A stretch of 64,000 nt of DNA from Plectonema cf. radiosum LEGE 06105 (GTDB lineage Bacteria; Cyanobacteriota; Cyanobacteriia; Cyanobacteriales; Nostocaceae): NCBI RefSeq assembly GCF_015207665.1, contig NZ_JADEWL010000015.1, positions 1 to 64,000 on the forward strand. The letters are read 5' to 3'. The notes beneath the pieces are model-generated. The model ran no database searches and was not told the DNA's origin. It saw only the letters and a list, made by a program, of their open reading frames with translations. Below, one piece after another: positions 36,435 to 45,365 of the stretch. Position numbers and translations under genes: made by a program. The number at the start of each line of letters is the position of its first letter. The stretch's first letter is position 1.

Positions 36435-38999
36435 ATGACACTGTTAAATCCCGGTAGTGTACTAGCGACCTTAACTGAACTTACTCAAGTTAATCGTACA
36501 CACGCTCTATTGCGGCGTGTCAAAGACCTTTCTGTAAACGAATTTGTTTGCTTGTTGGATTTTATTACTGCCGAATTCCAACAGTTTATCAGAGCAATAG
36601 AACTGATAAATAATGAAGCTCTAGAAACAATGCTAGAGAAGGTACTTGAAGCGATTACCCTAAAAATCGGTCAAATTCTCCAAGCAGAACACACGACTAT
36701 TTTTTTAGTTGACCACGATAAAGGTCAGTTGTGGTCAAAAGTGCCGCAGGATGATATTAATAAGCCATTAGAAATTCGGACTCCGATAAATGTGGGGATT
36801 CCCGGTCGTGTTGCAAGTACGGGACAATATTTAAATATAGCTGAAACTACTACCCATCCTTTATTTAGCCCAGAATTAGAAAAACAGTTAGGTTACAAGA
36901 TTCGGAATATTCTATGTATGCCCGTTGTCAGCAGCAAAAATCAAGTTGTTGCAGTTGTACAATTAGCAAATAAAGCAGGGTCGATTCCTTTTAATGGTGA
37001 AGATGAAACCTGTTTTCGGGAATTTGCTGCAAGTATTGGAATTATACTTGAAAGCTGTCAATCTTTTTATGTTGCTGCACGCAATCAAAGAGGTGCAACT
37101 GCTCTTTTACGAGCGACTCAGACACTCGGTCAAAGTTTGGACTTAGAAGTGACTTTACAAATAGTCATGGAACAAGCCCGAATTTTGATGCAAGCAGACC
37201 GCAGTACACTATTTTTGTATCGTAAAGAAATGAGCGAATTGTGGACAAAAGTTGCGGCTGCTGATGGTAAAACCATGATGGAAATTAGAATTCCCGGAAA
37301 TCGGGGAATTGTGGGTTATGTCGCTTCTACTGGTGAAACTTTGAATATCCCTGATGCTTATAAAGACCCTCGTTTCGACCCAACTACAGATAGAAAGACG
37401 GGTTATTTTACTCGTAATATTTTATGTATGCCGGTGTTTAATTCGGCTAATGAATTAATCGGTGTTACTCAATTAATTAACAAGCAAAAAGGTAGTTTTA
37501 CTGCATCAGATGAAGAGTTTATGCGGGCTTTTAATATACAAGCAGGAATTGCTTTAGAAAATGCCCGTTTATTTGAAAGTGTATTGTTAGAAAAACAATA
37601 TCAAAAAGACATTCTCCAAAGTTTATCAGATGCTGTAATCTCTACAGATATGGAAGGTAGAATAGTTACTATTAATGATGCGGCTTTAGAGCTATTAGGT
37701 TGTCCGCTAACAGGAGATGCAAGCATTAAAAACAACAAGATTCTTTGGGAACAAAACTTAATTGGTCGTCTTTTATGGGAAGTTATACCAATTGAAAATT
37801 TGCAATTTAGATTAGAAGATAGTTTGAAGACTGGGGCAAAACATTATGTACCAGAACAAACTTTAATGGTAGGACTATATTACGTACCGGGCAATTCGCA
37901 AGAGTCGGAAAAATATATATTAGCATTACCAAATTCTAGTAATCCAGATGTTTTTATTCCTTGGAATCAACTCCTAACTCCGCAATCGCAGTTTATCGAT
38001 TCTTCTCAAGTCGAACCAATTGAGCGAAGTACTAATCTTACAGTCAATCCGCTAACTAATCCAGAAGGTGGTGTGCGTGGTGGATTGGTAGTCTTGGAAG
38101 ATATTAGTCAAGAAAAACGTCTCAAAACTACCATGTACCGCTATTTAACTCCTCATGTTGCTGAGCAGGTTATGGCGTTAGGGGAAGATGCTTTAATGGT
38201 GGGAGAGCGTAAAGAAGTCACCATCTTATTTTCTGATATTAGAGGCTACACAACACTTACGGAAAATCTCGGAGCCGCCGAAGTCGTATCGTTGCTCAAT
38301 CAATATTTTGAAACGATGGTGGAAGCAGTTTTTAACTATGAAGGCACCTTAGATAAGTTTATTGGAGATGCTTTAATGGCGGTATTTGGAGCGCCCTTAC
38401 CACTCACAGAAAATCATGCTTTAAGAGCGGTACAGTCGGCTTTAGATATGCGACATCGACTCAAGGAGTTTAACGAAAGACGGATTGTTCAAGAACAGCC
38501 ACAAATTAATATTGGTATTGGTATTAGTTCTGGGGAAGTCGTTTCGGGAAATATTGGTTCTCGTAAACGCATGGACTATACAGTGATTGGGGATGGAGTT
38601 AATTTGAGTTCGCGCTTGGAAGGCACTACCAAGGAGTATGGTTGTGATATTGTTTTGAGCGAACTTACTTATCAACTGTGTAGCGATTACATTGTTGCTC
38701 GCGAACTTGATAAAATTCGAGTTAAAGGCAAACATCAAGCGGTAAAAATCTATGAATTAATTGGCGATCGCAATATTTGTCTGGACGCTAATACTCAAGA
38801 ATTTTTATCTTACTATCATGCAGGAAGGGTTGCTTATTCGTCGCGCAATTTTCCCCAAGCCCTGATTTGTTTTCAAGCTGCCAAAAAAATCCGCCCTGGA
38901 GATAATGCTGTTAACATTCATATCAAACGCTGTAATAAATATTTAAGACAGCCTCCCGAAGAATCTTGGAATGGAGTTTGGACAATGGTTAACAAGTAA
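36435..38999 (+). CDS. Adenylate cyclase, GAF-GAF-PAS-CHD (CyaB1/CyaB2 type)
   Basis: This 854-residue class III cyclase makes cAMP. Two GAF domains (about 60-215 and 225-385) each contain the NKXnFX3DE motif that marks cyclic-nucleotide-binding GAFs (NKAGSIPFNGEDE and NKQKGSFTASDE). A PAS domain (about 395-520) follows, then the catalytic domain (about 585-770) with metal-binding Asp residues in FSDIRGY and FIGDALM. The adenine-selecting Lys is in LDKFIGD and Thr in DYTVIGDG. The C-terminal 85 residues hold a TPR-like helical hairpin (AGRVAYSSRNFPQALICFQA). Architecture and length match Anabaena CyaB1/CyaB2, whose GAF domains bind cAMP and activate the enzyme. The 440 bp upstream are AT-rich with no gene seen. 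Confidence 0.95.
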   Translation: MTLLNPGSVLATLTELTQVNRTHALLRRVKDLSVNEFVCLLDFITAEFQQFIRAIELINNEALETMLEKVLEAITLKIGQILQAEHTTIFLVDHDKGQLWSKVPQDDINKPLEIRTPINVGIPGRVASTGQYLNIAETTTHPLFSPELEKQLGYKIRNILCMPVVSSKNQVVAVVQLANKAGSIPFNGEDETCFREFAASIGIILESCQSFYVAARNQRGATALLRATQTLGQSLDLEVTLQIVMEQARILMQADRSTLFLYRKEMSELWTKVAAADGKTMMEIRIPGNRGIVGYVASTGETLNIPDAYKDPRFDPTTDRKTGYFTRNILCMPVFNSANELIGVTQLINKQKGSFTASDEEFMRAFNIQAGIALENARLFESVLLEKQYQKDILQSLSDAVISTDMEGRIVTINDAALELLGCPLTGDASIKNNKILWEQNLIGRLLWEVIPIENLQFRLEDSLKTGAKHYVPEQTLMVGLYYVPGNSQESEKYILALPNSSNPDVFIPWNQLLTPQSQFIDSSQVEPIERSTNLTVNPLTNPEGGVRGGLVVLEDISQEKRLKTTMYRYLTPHVAEQVMALGEDALMVGERKEVTILFSDIRGYTTLTENLGAAEVVSLLNQYFETMVEAVFNYEGTLDKFIGDALMAVFGAPLPLTENHALRAVQSALDMRHRLKEFNERRIVQEQPQINIGIGISSGEVVSGNIGSRKRMDYTVIGDGVNLSSRLEGTTKEYGCDIVLSELTYQLCSDYIVARELDKIRVKGKHQAVKIYELIGDRNICLDANTQEFLSYYHAGRVAYSSRNFPQALICFQAAKKIRPGDNAVNIHIKRCNKYLRQPPEESWNGVWTMVNK

Positions 39000-39126
39000 T
39001 CAATGGGTTTATCAATTACGTAATGATTGTTTTAATTAAAAAATATTAAATTGTTCGAGTAATCCTAACAATTTATTTGATTTTTCTAATTTTCAAGTAG
39101 AGTTTTAATGATTTTTTAGTGTTTCC

Positions 39127-39369
39127 CTAATTTCCTTCTTCTGGCTGTTCACCGATATGAAGTTCTCGTTTGGAATGCTTCAATTCTTTCCATATAGCTT
39201 TTATTTCTTCATAAGCTTCTATGGTAGTGATTTTCCCCCCGGTTTCTAAGCCGCAGATTATGCCTACTTTCTGAGCAAATTCTTGCAAATTAGCATTAAA
39301 TACCAAATTTTCTGGTTTGACTTCACCGTAGTAACGACTACGAGGGTAAAGAAAATCTTCTTTTTCCAT
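39127..39369 (-). CDS. Small conserved cyanobacterial protein (DUF7219-like)
   Basis: An 80-residue soluble protein beginning MEKEDFLYPRSRYYGEVKPE, a motif I recall from a small cyanobacterial family sometimes named DUF7219. The rest is helical (NLQEFAQKVGIICGLETGG, then AYEEIKAIWKELKHSKREL) with an acidic tail. No known function, signal or membrane helix. It is convergent with the cyclase gene and divergent from purC. The start is the ATG at 39369. The family name is from memory; the gene itself is well supported by its conserved-looking composition. Confidence 0.75.
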   Translation of the reverse strand: MEKEDFLYPRSRYYGEVKPENLVFNANLQEFAQKVGIICGLETGGKITTIEAYEEIKAIWKELKHSKRELHIGEQPEEGN

Positions 39370-39613
39370 TTTTTGATCTCTAGTTATTCAAAATAAGGGA
39401 GTAGTTCGTTCGGGAGTAGGAACAGGCAATCAATACCTAGAGCCTCTGCCTCTAGTCTATCAAGAAAGAAGTCGGTTTTTTAAAAGGGTCAATCCAAAAT
39501 CCTGATCCAAAATTCTCTTAATCCGATAACAAATAAGGATTACGACATTCAGATAAAATAGTTAAGCCATAAGACGGCATAAATTTATTTTTCTGAGAAA
39601 TAATCGTTTTATT

Positions 39614-40351
39614 ATGAGTGTTACCTCTAAACTCTACGAAGGAAAAGCCAAAATTCTTTACACGACCGATGTACCGGAAATATTGCTCGCTGATTTTAAA
39701 GATGATGCGACTGCTTTTAATGCCCAAAAGCGCGGTAGTATCAGCAATAAAGGGGCTATTAATTGTAGCATTTCTAGTAAAATATTTCAACAACTAGAAC
39801 AAAAAGGTATTATTACTCATTATGTAGATAATCCCAAGCCAAATCAAATGCGGGTAAAGGCAGTGAAAATTTTTCCCTTAGAAGTGGTTGTGCGAAATAT
39901 TGCAGCCGGAAGCCTTTGTAAGCAAACAGGTTTAGGATTGGGAACCGTGTTAAAACAACCCTTAGTAGAGTTTTATTACAAAAATGACGAATTAGGAGAC
40001 CCTTTATTAACACCAGAGCGTCTACTATTGTTGGAACTAGCCACCCAGGAACAAGTTGAGCAAATAATTCATCTAACATTGCGAATCAACGAGTTTCTCA
40101 AGGATTTTTTTCGCAAATGCAGCATTATTTTGGTGGACTTCAAACTAGAATTCGGTTTGGATTCCCAACAACAAATAGTTTTGGCAGATGAAATTAGTCC
40201 CGACACCTGTCGTTTGTGGGATACAGCAACCAATGACCCCAAAAATCGAGTTTTAGATAAAGACCGTTTTCGGCAAGATTTGGGAAATGTAGAAAATGCC
40301 TACCAAGAAGTTTTAGAAAGGGTGTTAAAAACATTAGAGACGGATGTGTAA
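39614..40351 (+). CDS. purC: SAICAR synthetase
   Basis: PurC joins aspartate to CAIR, giving SAICAR in purine synthesis. The 245-residue protein shows KLYEGKAKILYTT (ATP-binding N-terminus), FKDDATAFNAQKRGSISNKG, VEVVVRN-like PLEVVVRNIAAGSLCK, and LADEISPDTCRLWD, all diagnostic. Length is normal for the single-domain bacterial enzyme. The ATG at 39614 begins MSVTSKLYEGKAK. It precedes the omp85 gene by 100 bp; these are unrelated functions, so the adjacency is likely positional. Confidence 0.96.
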   Translation: MSVTSKLYEGKAKILYTTDVPEILLADFKDDATAFNAQKRGSISNKGAINCSISSKIFQQLEQKGIITHYVDNPKPNQMRVKAVKIFPLEVVVRNIAAGSLCKQTGLGLGTVLKQPLVEFYYKNDELGDPLLTPERLLLLELATQEQVEQIIHLTLRINEFLKDFFRKCSIILVDFKLEFGLDSQQQIVLADEISPDTCRLWDTATNDPKNRVLDKDRFRQDLGNVENAYQEVLERVLKTLETDV

Positions 40352-40450
40352 TTCAAACTGATTTTGTTTGATGTTATCGGTTGTAATTGTCCTTGACAAA
40401 TAACTGCTGACAGATGACAAATAACTATCATATTTATTTAACGATGGTGT

Positions 40451-42697
40451 GTGGACGTGAAAAGTAATCTAAATAAAATGCGTTTATCTCCCTTTTTGGT
40501 GACGGTAATTGCACTTACTACTCCATTAGGAGTTTCTTTAAGTGCAAATGCCCAAAATGTCAAGAGTTCTGAAAAGTCACAAGATATTTTTCCGACAGCA
40601 GGTACAAATCAAGTTGATACATCAGTTGCAAACAAATTGCAAGTAATAATACCAACTTCCAATTCCACAACTGCACAAAATACTCCACAAATTCCCCCTC
40701 CTGATAATCTTCCTAGCGGTAATCAAGAGTCAGTACCAAGTCCCACTCCGGAAAATACTCCGACATTAGAAAATCAGCAGCCCACTCAACAACCAGCGCC
40801 CCAACAGCAACCCCAATTTCAGACACCGGGGACGACAGAAACAAACGAACCGACAGCAGATGAAACCCGTGTATTAGTATCAGAAGTTTTAGTTAGATCG
40901 GAAACAGGACAATTACCACAAACATTGCAAGACCAAGTTTATCGAGTTATTCGTACTCAACCAGGACGAACCACAACGCGATCGCAATTACAAGAAGATA
41001 TAAATGCCATTTTTGGAACCGGCTTTTTCTCTAACGTGCAAGTAGCTCCGGAAGATACACCTTTGGGGGTTAGAGTCAGTTTTGTAGTTCAACCCAACCC
41101 CGTTTTGCAAAGAGTGCAGATAGACGCGAATCCGGGTGCGAAGGTTCCTTCGGTACTACCTGAGAAAACTGTAGATGAAATATTCAGCAAGCAATACGGT
41201 CAAATTCTCAATTTGCGGGAATTACAAGAAGGTATCAAGCTATTAGTCAAACAATATCAAGACCAAGGTTATGTATTAGCCAATGTAATTGGCGCTCCCC
41301 AAGTATCACCAGATGGGGTAGTTACTTTACAAGTGGCTGAAGGGTTAGTAGAAGATATTCGAGTCCAATTTCGTAACAAAGATGGTGAAGTTACCAACGA
41401 AGACGGAAAACCCGTAAAAGGAAGAACTCAACCATATATTGTTCAGCGAGAACTACAACTCAAGCCAGGAAATGTATTTAACCGCAACATAGTCCAAAGA
41501 GATTTACAACGGGTATTTGGACTAGGATTATTTGAAGATGTTAACGTTTCCCTCGATCCAGGTGAAGATCCTAGTAAAGTAAACGTCATCGTCAACGTCG
41601 TAGAACGAAACAGCGGTTCCATCGCCGCAGGTGCTGGTGTTAGTTCTGCAAGTGGATTGTTTGGTACTATTAGTTACCAAGAACAAAACCTCAACGGTAG
41701 AAACCAAAAATTAGGAGCAGAATTACAAGCAGGAGTCCGGGAATTCTTATTTGACCTCCGCTATACAGATCCTTGGATAGCAGGCGACCCTTACCGTACT
41801 TCTTACACAGTTAACGCCTTCCGTCGTCGTTCGATTTCTTTGATTTTTGACGGTGATGATCAAGAAATTGAGACCGTGGCTCCAAATGAAGATAATCGCG
41901 ATCGCCCCCGTGTTGTCCGTACTGGTGGAGGTGTAAACTTTACTCGTCCTCTCAATAAAAATCCTTACGAAAAATCGGAATGGGTCGCTTCTGCTGGTTT
42001 GCAGTATCAAAGAGTTAACATCACTAATAGTGATGGTGATACTAGCCCAAAAGGTGCAATTTATGATGAACAAGGCAACCCAGGCTTAGAAGTTGACCTC
42101 AGCGAATCTGACACAGGTAGAGACGATTTGCTACTAGTCAAACTCGGAGCATCTCGCGATATGCGAAATAACCCTTTACAACCGACTCAAGGTTCCTTCT
42201 TGCGTTTGGGTTTAGACCAGTCGGTACCAATCGGACAAGGTAATATTTTTCTGACTAGGTTGCAGGGTAATTACAGTTATTACATTCCTGTCAACTTTAC
42301 CAACTTTAGCAAAGGACCAGAAACCCTAGCTTTTAACTTTCAAGCTGGAACCATTCTTGGTGACTTACCTCCTTATGAAGCTTTTTCATTAGGTGGTAGT
42401 AACTCAGTGCGGGGTTATGACGAAGGTGGATTAAGTAGTGGACGCAGTTATGTAGAAGCATCAGTAGAGTATCGCTTCCCGTTGTTCTCAGTGCTTAGTG
42501 GTGCATTATTTGTTGATGTTGGTAGTGACTTAGGCACCACAACCGAACCAGCGGAATTACTTAGTAAAAATGGTACTGGCGTAGGTTACGGTCTTGGGTT
42601 AAGAGTACAATCACCCCTCGGACCAATTCGGATTGATTACGGTCTTAACGATGATGGAGACAGTCGAATTAATTTTGGTATTGGGGAAAGGTTTTAA
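40451..42697 (+). CDS. Omp85/BamA-family outer-membrane assembly protein
   Basis: This is the core of the outer-membrane protein insertion machinery. The 748-residue protein has a signal peptide (hydrophobic FLVTVIALTTPLGVSLSANA), then a Pro/Gln/Thr-rich linker (about 60-135). Three POTRA repeats (about 145-390) follow, which is the usual cyanobacterial number. The 16-strand barrel has the conserved VRGYDEGG (VRGF/Y) lid motif and ends in GDSRINFGIGERF with a C-terminal Phe. Translation probably starts at GTG 40451 or GTG 40457; an ATG at 40478 would shorten the signal peptide. It leads into lpxC-fabZ-lpxA-lpxB, separated by 770 bp of repeats. Confidence 0.93.
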   Translation: MDVKSNLNKMRLSPFLVTVIALTTPLGVSLSANAQNVKSSEKSQDIFPTAGTNQVDTSVANKLQVIIPTSNSTTAQNTPQIPPPDNLPSGNQESVPSPTPENTPTLENQQPTQQPAPQQQPQFQTPGTTETNEPTADETRVLVSEVLVRSETGQLPQTLQDQVYRVIRTQPGRTTTRSQLQEDINAIFGTGFFSNVQVAPEDTPLGVRVSFVVQPNPVLQRVQIDANPGAKVPSVLPEKTVDEIFSKQYGQILNLRELQEGIKLLVKQYQDQGYVLANVIGAPQVSPDGVVTLQVAEGLVEDIRVQFRNKDGEVTNEDGKPVKGRTQPYIVQRELQLKPGNVFNRNIVQRDLQRVFGLGLFEDVNVSLDPGEDPSKVNVIVNVVERNSGSIAAGAGVSSASGLFGTISYQEQNLNGRNQKLGAELQAGVREFLFDLRYTDPWIAGDPYRTSYTVNAFRRRSISLIFDGDDQEIETVAPNEDNRDRPRVVRTGGGVNFTRPLNKNPYEKSEWVASAGLQYQRVNITNSDGDTSPKGAIYDEQGNPGLEVDLSESDTGRDDLLLVKLGASRDMRNNPLQPTQGSFLRLGLDQSVPIGQGNIFLTRLQGNYSYYIPVNFTNFSKGPETLAFNFQAGTILGDLPPYEAFSLGGSNSVRGYDEGGLSSGRSYVEASVEYRFPLFSVLSGALFVDVGSDLGTTTEPAELLSKNGTGVGYGLGLRVQSPLGPIRIDYGLNDDGDSRINFGIGERF

Positions 42698-42940
42698 GCA
42701 GTTGACAGTTGACAGTTGACCTTTGACCTTTATGTTTCCCGGTTAGCTTGCTAATTTTTAGCTTTAACTTCAATACTATTACCTAAAGCCTAACTGGTGA
42801 CAAATAACGAACGGGAGGCTATCTGGGAATCATTAGCGAGCGGGACGCTCGCACTACTAATAACCAGGAAAGCTTAGCTGTAGTAATCTACCAGATTAAT
42901 TTGGATCGGTTAAATATTTGTAGTGGGAGCGTCTCGCTCC

Positions 42941-43207
42941 CTATTGTGATCAAACGAAGTTCTGCCTATTCTCATCAAACGAAGTTCTGCCTATTGTGAT
43001 CAAACGAAGTTCTGGCTATTAGACATCTCCGATAAAGAATGTAGAGACGCAAGGGTTCGCGTCTCTACAAAGGTTTCGGTTAACACATATTTCATTTCCG
43101 TAGATGCCTATTGTGATCAAACCAAGTTCTGGGTATTCTCGTCAAACGAAGTTTTTTCTATTTTCAGTAAGGGAAGTTTTTTCTATTTTCAGTGAGGGAG
43201 CTAGAAG
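42941..43207. repeat. 25-bp tandem repeat, seven units, interrupted by an insertion
   Basis: Units at 42941, 42966, 42991, then after the insertion at 43108, 43133, 43158 and 43183, each exactly 25 bp. The best-preserved core is GATCAAACGAAGTTCTG; the last two units have drifted (TTTTCAGTAAGGGAAG). Spacing is exact but there are no unique spacers, so it is not a CRISPR. Confidence 0.8.
43020..43110. mobile_element. 92-bp family MITE-like element inserted in the 25-bp array
   Basis: AGACATCTCCGATAAAGAAT at the left, GTAGATGCCTA at the right, and the central GTAGAGACGC/GCGTCTCTAC palindrome match the element at 9627-9718. CTATT occurs on both sides, which may be a target-site duplication. It separates repeat unit 3 from unit 4. 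Confidence 0.8.
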
Positions 43208-43287
43208 CTCCCACTACTAATCTCCCATTACTAATAAATAAAAGGAAAAACGAATATTTTAAACGACAAAATATTTTTAATACACAC

Positions 43288-43411
43288 AGGGCTTACGCAA
43301 TTGTCACAATATCCGGTTGGTGCGTGACACTAAAAACCTTATTACTACGTTCAAACTTCATCAAAGTGTCACAGCACCCTACAAGAAAAATGTGCCGGTT
43401 GCGTAAGTCCT
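43288..43411. mobile_element. 124-bp MITE-like palindromic element, copy A
   Basis: The ends are AGGGCTTACGCAA and TTGCGTAAGTCCT, and internal arms GGTGCGTGAC/GTGTCACAGCACC make the whole element an imperfect hairpin. The inverse complement of 51220-51342 aligns to it over nearly its full length. It lies 55 bp before lpxC. Confidence 0.85.
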
Positions 43412-43466
43412 AACACAATATTCCAGCTAACTAAATTATATAAAAATAAAATACAAAACGTGCCTT

Positions 43467-44339
43467 ATGCAACAGCGTACAATAGTCAGCCAAATTAGCC
43501 AAACAGGAATAGGATTACACAGCGGTATTGATACTAATGTCCGTATATTACCAGCAGAGCCAGGAAGTGGACGCTATTTTGTACGAGTAGATTTACCTTC
43601 TGCACCAACTATTCCAGCAGATGTGACAGCAGTCTCTCAGACGGTTCTCTCGACTGAATTAAGGCAAGGTGAAGCCAGTGTCCGTACTGTAGAACATTTA
43701 TTGGCTGCTTTGGCTGCTATGGGGGTAAATAACGCCCGCATTGAAATTGATGGTGCGGAAGTACCACTTTTAGATGGTTCGGCACGAATATGGGCTGAAA
43801 GTATAGCTAAAGTTGGTACGGTTGAGCAAAATTCACCTGTTTCTGAAAACGCTTTATTCTTAAAGGAATCAATAAAGGAACCAATTTGGGTACGTCAAGA
43901 AGATGCTTTTGTTTGTGCGCTACCAGCAGAAAAAACCCGTTTTACCTACGGAATTGATTTTGAGTTACCGGCAATTGGTAATCAATGGCACAGTTGGATG
44001 CCTTGTGATGAACAGCAAAACCCTGATGAAACATTTGTTTTAGAAATTGCTCCCGCCCGGACGTTTGGTTTAATGCATCAAATCGAACATTTGCAAACAG
44101 CTGGGTTAATCAAAGGTGGAAGTTTAGAAAATGCCCTTGTATGTAGTCCATCTGGCTGGGTTAATCCACCACTACGATTTTCAAATGAGCCTGTACGTCA
44201 TAAAATCTTGGATTTAGTAGGAGATTTAAGTTTATTGGGAAATTTTCCCCGCGCTCATTTTCTAGCTTACAAAGCCAGCCATAATTTACACGTTCAACTG
44301 GCAGAGAAAATTTTAGAGCAGCAAAATTTAAATTTGTAG
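43467..44339 (+). CDS. lpxC: UDP-3-O-acyl-N-acetylglucosamine deacetylase LpxC
   Basis: LpxC performs the committed zinc-dependent step of lipid A synthesis. The 290-residue protein is complete. [20 protein letters not shown] contains the first zinc His, LLDGSA has the family Asp region, and [22 protein letters not shown] is diagnostic. [20 protein letters not shown] and [11 protein letters not shown] at the C-terminus carry the remaining zinc ligands and catalytic His. It starts the lpxC-fabZ-lpxA-lpxB run. Its own promoter probably lies in the repeat-rich upstream gap, because the omp85 transcript would have to cross several hairpins. Confidence 0.95.
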   Translation: MQQRTIVSQISQTGIGLHSGIDTNVRILPAEPGSGRYFVRVDLPSAPTIPADVTAVSQTVLSTELRQGEASVRTVEHLLAALAAMGVNNARIEIDGAEVPLLDGSARIWAESIAKVGTVEQNSPVSENALFLKESIKEPIWVRQEDAFVCALPAEKTRFTYGIDFELPAIGNQWHSWMPCDEQQNPDETFVLEIAPARTFGLMHQIEHLQTAGLIKGGSLENALVCSPSGWVNPPLRFSNEPVRHKILDLVGDLSLLGNFPRAHFLAYKASHNLHVQLAEKILEQQNLNL

Positions 44340-44603
44340 ATTTGATTTGTATATTGGAAAACTAATCTTAAATCCCAAATTTTCAAGGAAATTCCATACA
44401 ATAATCGCCTACTCTTAAAATTTAAGTACTTACGCAAAACTAAATGTATATTGCGACAAGCGCACAGAAAAAGCTCAATGCTATCTCTCTTGTGGAGACG
44501 CTGGAAGAATGTTCCTAGTTGCGGACAAAGATTTGAAGCTTTCGTAATGTATAAATATTTTTGCAGTAGTACCTATCAGAATAAATTAACCCAAACAAGC
44601 CAA

Positions 44604-45134
44604 ATGTCAACTGTTACCGAAATTAATTCTAATAACGCGATCGCGCAAGCATCTACCGAAAATAAATTGGGTGACTCTAGTACAACCAATTCGGAAAGAA
44701 AAACAATTTTTACAGTGGAAGAAATTCAGAAGCTGTTACCGCATCGCTATCCTTTTGCATTAGTAGATCGAATTATCGATTACGTTCCGGGGAAACAAGC
44801 TGTTGGCATCAAAAATGTGACTTTCAACGAACCCCATTTCCAAGGGCATTTTCCCGGACAACCGATTATGCCCGGTGTACTAATTGTTGAGGCTATGGCA
44901 CAAGTCGGTGGTGTCGTAATGACACAATTACCTGAGTATGAAGGCGGACTTTTCGTATTTGCTGGCATTGATAAAGTACGTTTTCACCGTCAAGTAGTTC
45001 CAGGAGACCAACTGGTAATGAACTTGGAACTGTTGTGGGTGAAGCGTCGTCGTTTTGGTAAGATGCAAGGTCGTGCTGAAGTGGACGGTCAACTTGCAGC
45101 CAAAGGCGAACTGATGTTTTCTCTGATTAATTGA
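44604..45134 (+). CDS. fabZ: 3-hydroxyacyl-ACP dehydratase FabZ
   Basis: FabZ dehydrates 3-hydroxyacyl-ACP in fatty-acid elongation and competes with lipid A synthesis for the same substrates, which explains its place between lpxC and lpxA. The 176-residue protein has a polar 35-residue leader and then the hotdog fold. [14 protein letters not shown] carries the catalytic His, and [19 protein letters not shown] carries the central helix with the Glu. The frame stays open about 150 bp further upstream, but that extension lacks conservation features and covers intergenic DNA. I therefore start at the ATG at 44604 (MSTVTEIN). Confidence 0.94.
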   Translation: MSTVTEINSNNAIAQASTENKLGDSSTTNSERKTIFTVEEIQKLLPHRYPFALVDRIIDYVPGKQAVGIKNVTFNEPHFQGHFPGQPIMPGVLIVEAMAQVGGVVMTQLPEYEGGLFVFAGIDKVRFHRQVVPGDQLVMNLELLWVKRRRFGKMQGRAEVDGQLAAKGELMFSLIN

Positions 45135-45160
45135 GATTAATTGAGAAATAACTGAAATTG

Positions 45161-45189
45161 GTAAAGGCACGATTATTATGTGCCTTTAC
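45161..45189 (+). terminator. Hairpin between fabZ and lpxA
   Basis: GTAAAGGCAC and GTGCCTTTAC form a perfect 10-bp stem 26 bp after the fabZ stop. The T-tail is weak, so it may attenuate rather than end transcription into lpxA. Confidence 0.5.
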
Positions 45190-45365
45190 TGTACTTTAAA
45201 CTATGAAAACATTGGTAAAAAGAATTTACCAATAGTATAGTAAATATTCGTAATTTTCGCCGTCCTCATATCATAATTCATAATAATCGTTGCGAATCAT
45301 CGATGCTTTCGGCTACTGATTACTTAAATTATTCATGCCGCGCAAACTGTTCTGGAGATTAACCT

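Larger units (their letters stand above)
42920..43217. repeat. Composite region bracketed by inverted GTAGTGGGAGC repeats
   Basis: GTAGTGGGAGC at 42920 is the exact inverse complement of GCTCCCACTAC ending at 43217. Each end is itself a small palindrome (GAGCGTCTCGCTC and GAGCTAGAAGCTC). Inside lie a 25-bp tandem array and an inserted 92-bp element. This fills the omp85-lpxC gap together with a further copy near 42836 (GAGCGGGACGCTC). Confidence 0.7.

Noticed and set aside
42941-43207. Regularly spaced repeats resembling a CRISPR array
   Set aside because: The 25-bp units are directly abutting with no unique spacers, and there are no cas genes in the window.
43192-43413. 73-residue open frame across the 124-bp element
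   Set aside because: It is composed of palindrome and repeat sequence and ends with the element.
44451-44603. N-terminal extension of FabZ
   Set aside because: The 51 extra residues are not like FabZ proteins and the region begins beside an ACTTACGCAAAAC repeat fragment; the ATG at 44604 is the likely start.
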